Origin: Excoecaria cochinchinensis
Lineage: Eukaryota > Streptophyta > Magnoliopsida > Malpighiales > Euphorbiaceae
Assembly: GCA_947683425.1 (NCBI GenBank)
Contig: CANTUQ010000078.1
Location: 4,185,001-4,249,000 of the forward strand
Direction of reading: 5' to 3'
Length of the DNA stretch: 64,000 nt
Shown: positions 36,413 through 47,311 of the stretch, in pieces
Layout: every line of letters begins with the position of its first letter
How positions within the stretch are numbered: position 1 is the first letter of the stretch
Program-made: the position numbers and the translations under genes
Notes under the pieces: generated by a model
What the model was told of the DNA's origin: nothing
The model's database searches: none
The model's input: only the letters and a program-made list of their open reading frames with translations

Positions 36413-37594
36413 TATGTCTAGTCTCTTATTTAGGTTACTTAACTATATTTTCTTTCTACATAGTTTTTTTATGTTGTTTTAGATTAGATTATGTAAATTT
36501 ATTAATTACTTTTTGTATTTTGAATTTATATGTTATTAACACAGTGGTTTTTTTATTTTACAGGATACAATAGTAAGATTAGGCATTATTTTATTGATTG
36601 TTAATAAAAATATATATATATTTAAAAAATTTTGCAGACGTGATATTTTGTCGCGAGCGCGATAACAACCGCGAGCGCAATAGAATGTACATAGATTGCG
36701 ATTGAGGCTCTGTCGCAATCGCGACAGCAAAGCAAAGAATCAAGACTGTGCGACTCGTGAAGCAACATCAGGAGTCGTACGTCATTCAGCTTGGTATGGA
36801 GGTAGCTTCAAGAGTCGTGAAGCATCCTCACGACTCGTGAGCGTGTCTAACCCCAGGTAAGTTTTTTTTATTATTTTGTTTTATTTCATTTTCTTATCAT
36901 TTTTATTTTAAGTTGAACTAATTTTATTTCTAATTAGATTAATATGCTTTAATTTCAACTACATTGATTTACATTAAAGCTCTAAAATCAAAATATCAGA
37001 ATTTTAAAGAGGGAAATTTTCATTTCAAACCCTAACTTAGTGACTTTTCAAATTCTAAAGTTCCCTCTTGATTTCCTTTAACTTTTCATTTTTACCTCTT
37101 CTCACGAGTCAAACACACTCAATAGACCTTTCATATTCTTTATTTCTTCTTCCTCCACTAAGAATCTTCACGCTTTCATACTCTGTTTTTCCTTCGTTGT
37201 TCCCGTTCTTCATTCCAGCATTCTGTTTCTATTTATTATCTTCCATGTTCTTAGGGTTTACGGGATTTTAATGCTTTTCAATTTCGGTATCACCAACATA
37301 CCATTTATCTTTTTGTCGTAAGTTTGCTTCTCTGCCATATTCGGGTTCGTACATTTCTTTTCATTTTTCTTTGTCTCATTTTCTTTTTCATTTCTTCTTT
37401 CCCCTAACACACTTAATTTTCGGCATTTTCCTACATAACAAAACCACACTTCATTTGCAGTTTATTCTATGTTTACATTCCTCTTTCTTCTATCTATTCG
37501 GTTTTTCTTTCGTGTGTTTGGATTTGTTAATTTCTTCCATTGTATTTGGATTTACTTCTCTGTCTTTTTCAATCTCTGTTTAACCAACACAAAT
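36413..37594 (+). other. Athila internal spacer in place of pol
   Basis: About 1.2 kb between gag and the downstream ORF where protease to integrase would be. It holds a second palindrome cluster at 36640-36845 (CGCGAGCGCGA-type and CACGASTCGTG-type units) and a C/T-rich leader before the ORF at 37595. No pol remnant is visible. Confidence 0.7.
36640..36845. repeat. Internal palindromic-unit cluster of the Athila element
   Basis: GTCGCGAGCGCGA and GTCGCAATCGCGAC units (36650-36735) are followed by ACTCGTGA/GAGTCGT units (36750-36840). Both kinds also occur in this element's LTRs. Confidence 0.7.
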
Positions 37595-38737
37595 ATGGTA
37601 AGAACCAAAAACCCATCCATTTCAAGAATTGAACAAGCAAGGCAGGAGGCTAAAGAGGGTGATATCTCTGCTACCTTTGGTGCTGGATTTTCCATATTTT
37701 CTGTGGATGAAGGTAGCCGATTTTTTGCACTTCATGACAAACCATTTTCGCAATGTAAGTATTTTCCATCAGATTTGTTAGAGCAGGTGGGCATGTTAAA
37801 TACAGTGAATGAGATGTTGGCTAACTGTGGTTTCCTTAGATTTGCCAATATGCATGAAAATATTTATCTTGATTTAATGCTTGATTTTTATACTACTTTG
37901 AAAAAGAATGACGATAATGAATACTGGATTGATTTTCGTTTGGATGGAAAAACACACACTCTTACTTATTTTATGATGAATCGCATATTTGGGTTTTCAC
38001 AATCTGGTTTGTTTGACCCACCTAAATCTTTTAAACCTAATGTATTTTGGTCCTTTTTAACTGGGTTACAAACACCGTATCGAGCTCGAGATGCTAAATC
38101 TATGTTTATTAAAGATTTGAAATATTGGATTTTGCATAAAATTTTTGCTTCTTTGATTTTCAATATGTCTGAATTTAATCGAGTTTCTTTACATGAACTA
38201 TTTTTGATGTGGTGTGTACATAAAAGAAAGGATGTGTGTTGGTCCTATTGGGTTGTAAATCAGTTGTTGAATTGTGTTAGTAGACATGAATCTCCTATCA
38301 CACATGGGCATATTATTACTTCTATTGCTAGAAATTTTGACATTGATCTTCAAGCTTATCGTAGAGATCGCCCTTGTATGTATTTTACTAAACATCTTTT
38401 TGTACGTGGAGAGGTTGTTAGTGCTAATTTTCAGGAAATACCACCACGTTCGAGGTCTTGTTGGAGGGATATTGCTGGTCCCTCTGCCCGACAAGAAGTA
38501 GAGAGTGATGAAGAGCCAAGTGGAGATACATCTATGCATGAGGTGGCTGCAGCACCTAATGTTGGATCTGCTAGCCACAATGTGACAGAAATGTTTGAGC
38601 AGCTTCTACAAAATCAATCTCATGTGCAAGCTCAGCTCTCATCGATAGCGAGACGCCAAAGGCGATTGGAGTATAGGATGGATCATTTTATCGCTCAATC
38701 TGGATTTGAGGTTCCATCATCTCCACCTTCCACATGA
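37595..38737 (+). CDS. Athila-family ORF (downstream 'ORF-1/env-like' protein), intact
   Basis: 380 codons from ATG 37595; the frame is open upstream to 37469, but that part is a C/T-rich leader. The protein begins MVRTKNPSISRIEQARQEAK and includes WIDFRLDGKTHTLTYFMMNR, YFMMNRIFGFSQSGLFDPP and SLHELFLMWCVHKRKDVCWS, as in the ATHILA ORF family (PF03078). The last about 45 residues form a likely coiled coil (QLLQNQSHVQAQLSSIARRQ). There is no clear transmembrane segment in the mature frame, so an envelope function is not shown. It is the only long intact ORF of this element. Confidence 0.75.
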   Translation: MVRTKNPSISRIEQARQEAKEGDISATFGAGFSIFSVDEGSRFFALHDKPFSQCKYFPSDLLEQVGMLNTVNEMLANCGFLRFANMHENIYLDLMLDFYTTLKKNDDNEYWIDFRLDGKTHTLTYFMMNRIFGFSQSGLFDPPKSFKPNVFWSFLTGLQTPYRARDAKSMFIKDLKYWILHKIFASLIFNMSEFNRVSLHELFLMWCVHKRKDVCWSYWVVNQLLNCVSRHESPITHGHIITSIARNFDIDLQAYRRDRPCMYFTKHLFVRGEVVSANFQEIPPRSRSCWRDIAGPSARQEVESDEEPSGDTSMHEVAAAPNVGSASHNVTEMFEQLLQNQSHVQAQLSSIARRQRRLEYRMDHFIAQSGFEVPSSPPST

Positions 38738-38800
38738 GCAGGGAGTTTTTCTTCTCTTTGTTTTATTTATTTCTTTTATCTATTTATTTTGTTTCATTTC

Positions 38801-38845
38801 TTCACATTGAGGACAACGTGTGTTCTAAGTGTGGGGGAGTGAGTG
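38801..38845 (+). other. Internal polypurine-tract-like motif
   Basis: TTGAGGACAACGTGTGTTCT then AAGTGTGGGGGAGTG closely matches the true tract before the 3' LTR (39788-39820, TTGAGGACAAGCAAGATTTA then AGTGTGGGGGAATT). It lies just after the Athila ORF stop. Confidence 0.65.
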
Positions 38846-39249
38846 TGTTTGTTTGTTTGTTTTTGTTTATATATGTTTAATATGCTAATTGCATGCTTGT
38901 TTGTGTATCTTTGTTTCTCAATTAGGCTTGATAGTAATCTTTATTATAAGGCATTGTTCAATTGGAATGTTATATAGGTTGTTAGAACATTTAGCTTTTA
39001 TGCTCATTTTTATCAGTTTTTCAAAATTTTTAATATTTGTTTTAAGTCTTTCAAGTTATTTTCTTTTACTTCTTTCAACATTATAGATTATTTAGTCTTT
39101 TTACTAACCATGTTTGTAAAGTTAGAATTTTCTCATTTAGTTAAAAATTTTAAGTTTCTAGTTGCTTAATGGAAGCTATAGCCATAATACTTACCTTATT
39201 TCTTTCAATAATGGATGAGGACTTAGAAAAAAATAATCAGAAAGAAATA

Positions 39250-39407
39250 AGTGGGATGGAGCATAAAATGCACCCACTCAATTCATAAAAAGAAAAGAAA
39301 GCAAGATATACATCTAAAATTGAAATGTATGGGATAGAGCGTAAAACGCACCCATACTACTTTCTCTTGCTATTCATGGGATAAAATGAAAGAAAATATA
39401 CCCATGA
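39250..39407 (+). other. Three hairpins with covarying stems
   Basis: Hairpin 1 (39250-39278) pairs AGTGGG with CCCACT and, inside, GCAT with ATGC. Hairpin 2 (39327-39357) pairs GTATGGG with CCCATAC and GCGT with ACGC. Hairpin 3 (39374-39407) pairs TCATGGG with CCCATGA with a longer loop. Outer bases differ but stay paired. Confidence 0.75.
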
Positions 39408-39800
39408 TTCAAAACTTAAAAAAGAAAAAAGAAAAATCAAAAGAAAAGGAAAAGAATAGTCTAAAAATGCCATGAGATTGGATTAAAGGTAAGTGAGCTC
39501 AAAACTATCCTAATGCAGCTAGTTACTTTAGAATTTTCAACTTTATGATCAAAATTCTTTCTTTAATTCATGTTTAGTTTTTTGAGACTTAATACTCTTT
39601 ATATTGGAATTAGTAAAGTTAAGTAACTTGTTAAAATTTTAAATACATACTTTTAAATTTGATTCACTGATATTTTTGAGTGTTTGAGGTATCTGATCTT
39701 TTCAATTCTAACACATATGCTTATTGAACAATGTTGAATAATAAGGTTTACTGGGTATTCAATTTTTCTTATTTCTTTTCTCTTACTTGAGGACAAGCAA

Positions 39801-39820
39801 GATTTAAGTGTGGGGGAATT
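39801..39820 (+). other. Polypurine tract of the Athila element
   Basis: GTGTGGGGGAATT immediately before the 3' LTR at 39821. Confidence 0.85.
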
Positions 39821-41364
39821 TGATAGGTGTCTAATTGATGTATTATTTAGCTTATGTTTTGTGTAAATTATAAAGTTAAATATGTAATTATTTATATTAT
39901 TTATGTTATTTGTGTTAGTTTATCTGTTTATATGTTCTGTAGGTTGATTTAGGAGAAAAGGGAAGAAAAGAGTATGAATATTAAAGAATTGAATGAAAAA
40001 GGAAGAGCTGTGAAAATGGACTGACGGTCACGACTAGTGAAAGGAGATCACGAGTCGTGAATGGCAAAGAAGAAAGCGCCAGTAGAGAAAAGAAAAGAAG
40101 GAGCTGAGGAAGTAGGGTCACGAGTCGTGAACCTCCATCATGACTCGTGACGATGCAGAGAGGCCGGGAAAAGCAAAGCGAGGAAAGAAAAGAGAAAGAG
40201 GAGAAAGAGGCGAGACGTGAGCCAAAGTCACGACTCACACGTGAAGTCACGACTCGTGAAAGGCCATCATGAGTCGTGAATGGTCAGAGAGAAGAAGAAA
40301 AGCAAGGGAGGAAAGAAGAGGAAAGAAAGGAGTTCCATGTTCTGTCGCGAGCGCGGCATCCTCGCGAGTGCAACAGAGGCCGCGCTCACGACAGAGGCGA
40401 TCGTTGGAGCAGTTTTCAGCCAAAAATCACTTGAAAAGTCATTTCTTTTCACCAACAATTGCAACCATCTTCAAGGGACACCAACTTTAAATTATCATCT
40501 ATAAATATTAGTTTAACTGTAATTTTTAGGGAGTTGAATTTTTATTAAGTAATTTCTATAGTTTTGAAGAACAATTTTCTTTTTCTTAGTAAAATTTCTT
40601 AAGTTAGAATTTATGTTTTGAGAAGAAGACTTTTGCAAGGAAGAAGACTAAATTTGGTGATGTGAAAAAGGGTTGAGAGATCCCCTTTTTCTATTTCTTA
40701 TCTTTCTCTTCTTCTTTGTAATTATTATATGATGTATTTAATAACTTGAATATTTTAATCCTAAGTTTCATTATTCAATATCATTTGGTACTTTTGTATG
40801 TAGAATTTCTATTGGTAATTTATGCATGATCTTTATAAGTTTGAGTTTAGTCGAGAGATAAATTCATACTTAAATCTAATAGTTATTCATCATTTAATCA
40901 TTACTTGAGAGATCATAATGTTTAATTGGTTGCTATAGGTTGTTTTCCATTCTTAAAATATGCATGCATAACACTCTAAGTCTTATATGAGAATTGGGAT
41001 TTAGAATTACATATGCATGTTTCAGGCAATCCTATTTATGTCGAGAGAGTAAGTAGGAAATTTATTCAACTTGGCTTACATGACAAGAGTACAATATTAA
41101 TCAAGAATAATCAATTCAAGTTCCATTTTTATACATATCATCATTCATCTTTTATCTTCTTTGACTATCAGTAACTAGGTCTAATTAGTTTATATGTTAG
41201 TATAGTTTATAATCAACTTTCCCATAATTTGATAATTGTAAACAAAATTAAAATTAAGTAGTAATAGTGTGCAAAATCACATTCCTCGTGGGATCGATAT
41301 ATTTTGTACTATTTCGGTACATCGTATGCTTGCGGAAAATTAGCACTTATAAAATATGCTAACA
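39821..41364 (+). repeat. 3' LTR of the Athila element
   Basis: 1,544 bp. Palindromes at about 40029-40062, 40117-40150 and 40225-40281 correspond to those of the 5' LTR, some with single changes. A CGCGAGCGCG-type unit pair lies at 40343-40400, longer than in the 5' LTR. Confidence 0.93.
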
Positions 41365-41369
41365 GGACG

Positions 41370-42323
41370 CGTCCGATCGGGAGAAGGGAAAATAAAGCAC
41401 AATCCGACCGGCAATGGTAAAATCCTATCGGACAACCACAATACAAGTAAGAACAAAGATAAAAATTGATCCGATACCACAAATCAATCAAAAAAAATCA
41501 CAACTAAAAAACCAGAAAAACAGAGGTAAATAGAGGAGGTAGAACAGGCCATCAGATATGACAAAATAAGATCAAAACATGCAAAATACTACAACTAACA
41601 TGCTAATATATTCATAATAGCCACAAAAACACAATCAACGGGTTAATAAAATCAAGCAATAATGTATACAATATATACAAAGCACAAAATCTACTGATGA
41701 ACTCAAACGAGAAAAAGAAAGCAAAGAAAAAATAAGAGAAAGAAATAAGAAGCCAAGATCTCAGTATTTACCCTCAGAATTTGACGTTTGATGTGCAAAT
41801 GATGAAATGCTGGCTTCCTGGATGCAAGAACAAATTTTCAACATTTTTTTTTGGAAAATCAAAATCCTTCTTGCTCTCAAAACCTTCTCTCTCTTTTCTC
41901 TTATCTCTATCTCTTTTTCTTGTGTTTTTTCGTTCTCTCCTTTTTCCATCATCCTCTCTCCCCTCATTTCAGTTTCAACCATTTCTTTTTAATCTCCCAA
42001 ACCAGATTAGATGGTTTTCCCACCAAATCCCATATAACCCCATACTTTCAAAACCAACTCTCCATGAAAAACGGAAGAAAGAAGGAACGTGCGTGGCAAA
42101 GAGGCATGTGAACTCCCTCACTCACATGAGGCTGGGCCTCACGCCATCTCAAGTTAATGAGATGGGTCTCACTACCCAAGCCCAAAAACATATTTTTTTT
42201 TAAAGCAAAAAATATTTTTTTTCGAGGAAGCCATTACTTCTATTTGCTTCTTGCCCGCAAACATGCATCATTTTCATCATTGGGTAACTTCGGTCTGAGC
42301 TGTCTCAGGACCCGGTGTCTACA
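41370..42323 (-). repeat. 3' LTR of the TR-GAG element, proximal piece
   Basis: The rest of the LTR after the nested Athila element. Removing 33351-41364 and one GGACG gives about 2,425 bp, close to the 2,477 bp of the other LTR; most of the difference is in the palindrome array. Confidence 0.9.
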
Positions 42324-42341
42324 GTTGCCCCCAGTTTTGGG
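42324..42341 (-). other. Polypurine tract of the TR-GAG element
   Basis: Minus strand reads CCCAAAACTGGGGGCAAC directly before TGTAGACACC of the 3' LTR. Confidence 0.8.
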
Positions 42342-42479
42342 TAACGTAGTGCCTAGGTGCCTAAGTGAGCCAAAACTCAAAGAAACAAGAAGAGACGCGT
42401 ACCTGAGGCAGCTGTCTTCTTGAATTGGGTGATGTTATTTTTGTGGTTGTTTCCATGTTATCGGTGTGTTATCCTTTGT

Positions 42480-43372
42480 TGATGTGATAGTGCCGTGATC
42501 GTGCAAACCCTCCGTGGAGCGGTAGTGCCATCATCGTGCAAACCTTTCTAAAGTGGTAGTGTCGTGGTCGTGCAAACCTTCCGTAGAATGGTAGTGCCGC
42601 CATCGTGCAAACCTTTCTAAAGTGGTAGTGTCGTGGTCGTGTAAACCTTCCGTAGAATGGTAGTGCCGCCATCGTGCAAACCCTCCGTGATTCGAAGCAG
42701 TAGTGCCGTGATCGTGCAAACCTTCCGTAGAATGGTAGTGCCGCCATCGTGCAACCCTCCGTAATTCGAAGTAGTAGTATCGTGGTCGTGCAAACCTTTC
42801 GTAGAATGGTAGTGCCGCCATCGTGCAAACTCTTCTAAAGTTCGAAGCAGTAGTACCGTGGTCGTGCAAACTTTCCGTAGAATGGTAGTGCCGCCATTGT
42901 GCAAACTCTTCTAAAGTTTGAAGTAGTACAGTGGTCGTGCAAACCTTCCATAGAATGGTAGTGCTGCCATCGTGCAAACCCTTATGAGATTCGAAGCAGT
43001 AGTACCATGATCGTGCAAACCTTTTGTAGAATGGTAGTGCTGCCATCGTGCAAACCCTTCTGAGATTCGAAGCAGTAGTACCATGGTCGTGCAAACCTTC
43101 CGTAGAATGGTAGTACCACCATCGTGCAAACTCTTCTGAAGTTCGAAGCAGTAGTACCGTGGTCGTGCAAACCCTCCATAGAATGGTAGTGCCGCCATCG
43201 TGCAAACTCTTTTGAAGTTCGAAGTAGTAGTACCGTGGTCGTGCAAACCCTCCGTGGAGTGATAGTGCCGCCATCGTACAAACTCTTTTGAAGTTCGAAG
43301 CAGTAGTACCGTGGTCGTGCAAACCTTTCGTAGAATGGTAGTGCCGCTATCGTGCAAACTCTTCTAAAGTGG
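42480..43372 (-). repeat. About 77-bp tandem array in the 3' region of the TR-GAG element
   Basis: About eleven units, each made of two related halves (GTAGTGCCGCCATCGTGCAA and GTAGTACCGTGGTCGTGCAA), giving a composite repeat. The array is open in all three minus-strand frames over hundreds of codons because it lacks stop-forming triplets, so these frames are not evidence of a gene. Confidence 0.85.
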
Positions 43373-45510
43373 TTCTGTCTATGAGTTCTTTGGTTGATTG
43401 CCCCCTGGGAGGTCTTTGGTTGATTGTTTGGATTTGATGTTTGGATTGATATCGTCACTCGCCTTTCGTCAATGTCCGCATCGAGTCTTTGTTACTGCAA
43501 AACTTAAAAATGCCAAATATGCAGAAAAAATAGTGAGCATGCATGTGAGATGCATGTGTATGTAGGAATGCAAGATAAAAATTCATCCAAGTGGATTTGA
43601 AGCTGAAAACCGGTCTGGTCGCCATTTACAATAGGATCGGTGTCCTCTGGATTTACTTTTGAATTTTATGCCTTTGGGATTATGAGGTTCTCATCTGATA
43701 CCTGTAGTCATTCTTTTAAGGTAGTGCGTCCCTTGTAGATTTTCACACTAGCTTTTCTTAGCGAAAAATGCGTCCTTTCGGATTTTCACATAACGCTGTG
43801 CCTTATTTTTTTCCTGGAATGGACCCAACCCAATCTAGTGGCTTTTATTCGTTTTATTTTTTTATAGGACAGACTGCCTGTTCCCAGGTTTTCACCCTGC
43901 TCTTTGGCCTAACTTTTGTTTAAAGCGCCAATCACGGTTTTCATCTCTAACGGCCATTTTTTTTGGGATGAGTTGACTGAAGTGTTCGAGCAGTGAAAGT
44001 AGCAAAGGATAGATAGTAACCATGTGCTAGTAGCAAAGGATAGATGGTAACCATGTGCTGATTCTACGCCGGACCCAGACAGCTTTGAGTATGCAAGATG
44101 AACTGCTCTGGTCACATCAACATATTATGGTATAAATGCACATGTTTCAACTTGATTTCATTACACATGATCATTATTTGGTATTAATCTCAAAATACAG
44201 AACCTCATCTAATCTCGGGATGGATCTTGAAAGCATCAAACTCTTGTTATCAATCAGCCCTCTTTTGATTTTCATGATTGTATATTTTCTCTCAGATCTT
44301 ATTTTTATTCTTTGAACACGGATTCTAGATGCAACGTTGGGGATGAGACCTAACTCAAATGCATAAATGCACTTGTGGCTTCTCGCTTGAAGCTCAAGAA
44401 ACACTATATGCCTCTTCCTACACACCAAACCTTACTAGAAGGTCATCTCCGCTAATTGGATAAGACTGAACCAAGAATTAAGAGGTCTTACTTTGGTTGT
44501 AACGTTAGGCTTAGGTAGATGGCTGTTAAAGAAGGATCAAGTCGCTAGAGAAAAATAGCCGTAATATCTACTTGACTAATTAGTGAACCGTTCTCAACTG
44601 AGTTGTATATACAAAGGTATTCTTAAATTTGGCTTGATAACATCTTAGCTCATCAAGATCAGAATAATAATTGAAAAGATAATCGTCAAAACTTGTTAAG
44701 TGGTTACTATCTTGAGCTTGCTTCTTTTCTTTTTTCTTTTTTTTTTTAGCTCATGTCTTTTGCACATGACTAAAACCCTCTTCTCGAAGTGTAAACTTAT
44801 CCTTATCAGGGCAATTTTTGATAACCCAAAGAATTGTCAATGATGTACATTCGTTCTTATTAGAGCATCCATTTTTCTAAGGAGAGGTAAAAATCATTTT
44901 AGGCGAAGGGTAGTTTCAACATGTGTAACAACAAAATTGGTATGCATTGAGCATACCAGCATAAAGGCTCAACGGATTAGCAAGCGATTGCAAAATAAGG
45001 ATAGAAAATGGTCATTTAGAGAGCTATATAAAAAAAGGCTGCCTAAATTATTTTCTAGGTTCCGTCTTATCCAAGGATCGCTTTGACGGGTAATCAGAAA
45101 GGTTCTAGTGCTCTTAGTGAGTTTTCATCCAATCCCCTAATTGCAACTAGTTTCTCTCTCTTTTATTTATTTTCTCTCTGAATTTTTCTCTCTTCAGGAG
45201 TTATATCAGATGTTATCAAGATTTTCTTTGGGTTTTCCAAAGTTTGAAGATTAAATACAGTAGTATTAATTGAATTAATATCAAAAAATGAATGCATCGT
45301 GATCATGAGAAATAAAATCATCAGAAACACTATACAAATGAGCAAATTTGTTCATCATATTGAAATTACAAAGACTGTCATAAGAAGTTCTTAGAATAAA
45401 AGAACAAAGCATCTAAAACATAGTCTTTTTCTCATTTTCGTTAGCACAGGTGTTTCGACCAATGATTCATCATCATCCGCAGAAACCGTCGTCCTTCCCC
45501 ACTTAGTTAC
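43373..45510 (-). other. TR-GAG internal non-coding region
   Basis: No convincing ORF. It contains a 31-bp tandem duplication (43999-44029 and 44030-44060, GTAGCAAAGGATAGAT...). Confidence 0.6.
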
Positions 45511-46191
45511 TTAATTTGTCTTCCTCTCCTTCTTCTGCTCTTCTGGGTCAGAGATTTGCTTGCTATCAATGAGGTCTTGTACCCGGTCCCTTAAAGTTCG
45601 ATAATAGTCCGTCAGATGCCCGGTGTGTTGGTGGAAGGTGCAATACTGATCTGCCCTGTGACTGGGATGTCCTTGGCTTCTGGGGGGCTTAGGAGGCAAT
45701 GGCTGTAATATCCACTCCTTTATTAGCTTCTTAAAAACCCGTGACAAGGATCTGCCTAAATCAGAATAGCGCCTTTGATTCATTTTCGTGGTTGGTACTC
45801 CCATCCTCTTGTTGTTGCGGATACCCGGGTTTTCATTTTTTAGAGCATGCAACCTCACTGTATCTCCACCCTCTTCAGGTGCAATGTCCCATTCTAGGGT
45901 AGATCCCATATCTCCTCTTTACTGGACTGGTGAAACAAGTGTAACCTTGTCTCTAGGCTTGGAAGTAAAAAGAGACGCCGCGATCATCGCCGTGTAGGCT
46001 TTCTCGATAGTGGCCGGCCCGACTTGGTTAAGGGTAATTTCCATAAGTTGAGCCTGAAGAACTAGCGCTATGGCAACCATCATTTCTTTAATCATGGCCA
46101 ACAACCTCTTTTAGAGCTCCTCAAGCCTTCCATCTATCTCTTGGGCAATTAAGGCATGAGTCTCTTCAATCTGTCGCGAAGAATTGGCCAT
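45511..46191 (-). pseudogene. gag-like ORF of the TR-GAG element
   Basis: Minus strand from ATG 46191. Two in-frame TAA stops interrupt it (near 46112 and 45920), with the frame continuing to 45511. The N-terminal part is helical (ETHALIAQEIDGRLEEL); the C-terminal part is basic and ends with the Tat gag C/H motif QYCTFHQHTGHLTDYYRTLR, in which the last Cys is Tyr. The following RVQDLIDSKQI matches Tat gag C-termini. The capsid domain seen in the first element's gag is missing, so this is a reduced gag. It sits between the 5' leader and the non-coding 3' region. Confidence 0.72.
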
Positions 46192-47292
46192 TCTTGAACA
46201 TTTTGAATTCCTATTAACTGCCCTTTATCCTGATCTTAATCCTAACCCCAGACAAAAGGTCTTCTAACGGTGACTGTCGGAACCCCAAAACCACTTGGAC
46301 GGATGGTCTACAGTGGATGAAAAATTAAGGAGTTAGAATGATGCATGAATGTCATGTAACGCATGATCATGCTATGCAAATGGTCCTTGATGAGTGAAAA
46401 AATCTATAAATTACAATGATGCGATGTGATGCATGGAAGGAATTATATGCAAGATGATATGTACATGTGAAAAAGGATATACACACACAAAACGAAATGT
46501 ATGTTCTTTTTATTTTATTTTTATTAATTTTTTATTTTTATTTTTTTATTAACATGCATGAATGACATGTGATGCATAAGCGTACTGTGCAACATTCACA
46601 ACCACATGCAAGAAAATAGACCCTTCCAACCTTATTTTTCCCACACACGAGGTCGTGCGGTCTCTCTCCTAGGTGGGCTTTATCCAAGGGTTAACGGGGA
46701 ATCCATTGGACACGCATGGCGCATGGTGGAAAACCGGCAGCATAACATCTCTTGCTTAATGTACATACGTATGGGTGTTTGGCCATTATGTATTTAAACA
46801 ATTTAACTAAATTAAGATAGGCCCACCGGGGCATGAAAGCCTTTGATGAAGACCATTTAATTTAATTAATTTTGTCCAATATATGATGGCCCAAATAGCA
46901 AGCACGGTATTATGGTACATTTCACCTGGTGGAAGTATCTATTGCCATTACATGGGCTTTGGTCAAGGTGGTGATATTTTAAGGCTACCCAAGCATGGTC
47001 CCTGCCAACAGGTCTAGCTCATCACGAGCATAGCGACCAATCGAGTCTCCATTTAATATACCATTTGATGGTACGAGACTTAGGCTGGTGATTATCCCAA
47101 GCACTTCCCTACAATGAGTGAAAGTAGGTTCGTAATTTAGGAACGCACCGGGGTAGATAGGGGACCAACTATCATAATTCTAAGGCTCTAAAAGATGTAA
47201 TGCAATTTCGATTAGAAATGAAATTTTTGATTCTTAATAACTCAATTATAATTTTAACTTAAGTCACTTTTGAAGCGAAGTTTCAATCACAG
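46192..47292 (-). other. TR-GAG 5' leader
   Basis: About 1.1 kb between the primer site and the gag-like ORF on the minus strand, with no supported ORF. Such leaders carry packaging signals in this clade; none can be pinpointed by eye. Confidence 0.6.
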
Positions 47293-47310
47293 TCCCCAGC
47301 GGAGTCGCCA
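47293..47310 (-). other. Primer binding site of the TR-GAG element
   Basis: Minus strand reads TGGCGACTCCGCTGGGGA, one base after the LTR end. Ogre/Tat elements typically use tRNA-Arg with a closely similar site; the tRNA is inferred. Confidence 0.8.
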
Positions 47311-47311
47311 C

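Larger units (their letters stand above)
33351..41364 (+). mobile_element. Athila-type Ty3/gypsy retrotransposon lacking pol, nested in an LTR
   Basis: 8,014 bp with LTRs at 33351-34887 (1,537 bp) and 39821-41364 (1,544 bp), starting TGAYAGGTGTC and ending TGCTAACA. The 5-bp duplication GGACG flanks it (33346-33350 and 41365-41369). The primer site TGGCGCCATTGCTGGAGA is the Athila site, complementary to tRNA-Asp with three mismatches. It has a broken gag, then an intact Athila-family ORF, a hairpin region and a polypurine tract. No protease, RT, RNase H or integrase can be found, so it depended on another element. The LTRs look very similar to each other, suggesting a rather recent insertion. 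Confidence 0.93.

Noticed and set aside
37469..37594. Hydrophobic N-terminal extension of the Athila ORF as a signal peptide
   Set aside because: The in-frame upstream part is a T/C-rich leader; the ATG at 37595 starts the family-like protein MVRTKNPS.
42531..43458. Long minus-strand frames (up to 263 codons) in the 77-bp array
   Set aside because: All three frames are open because the repeat unit lacks stops; residues repeat with the DNA period. Not evidence of a protein gene.
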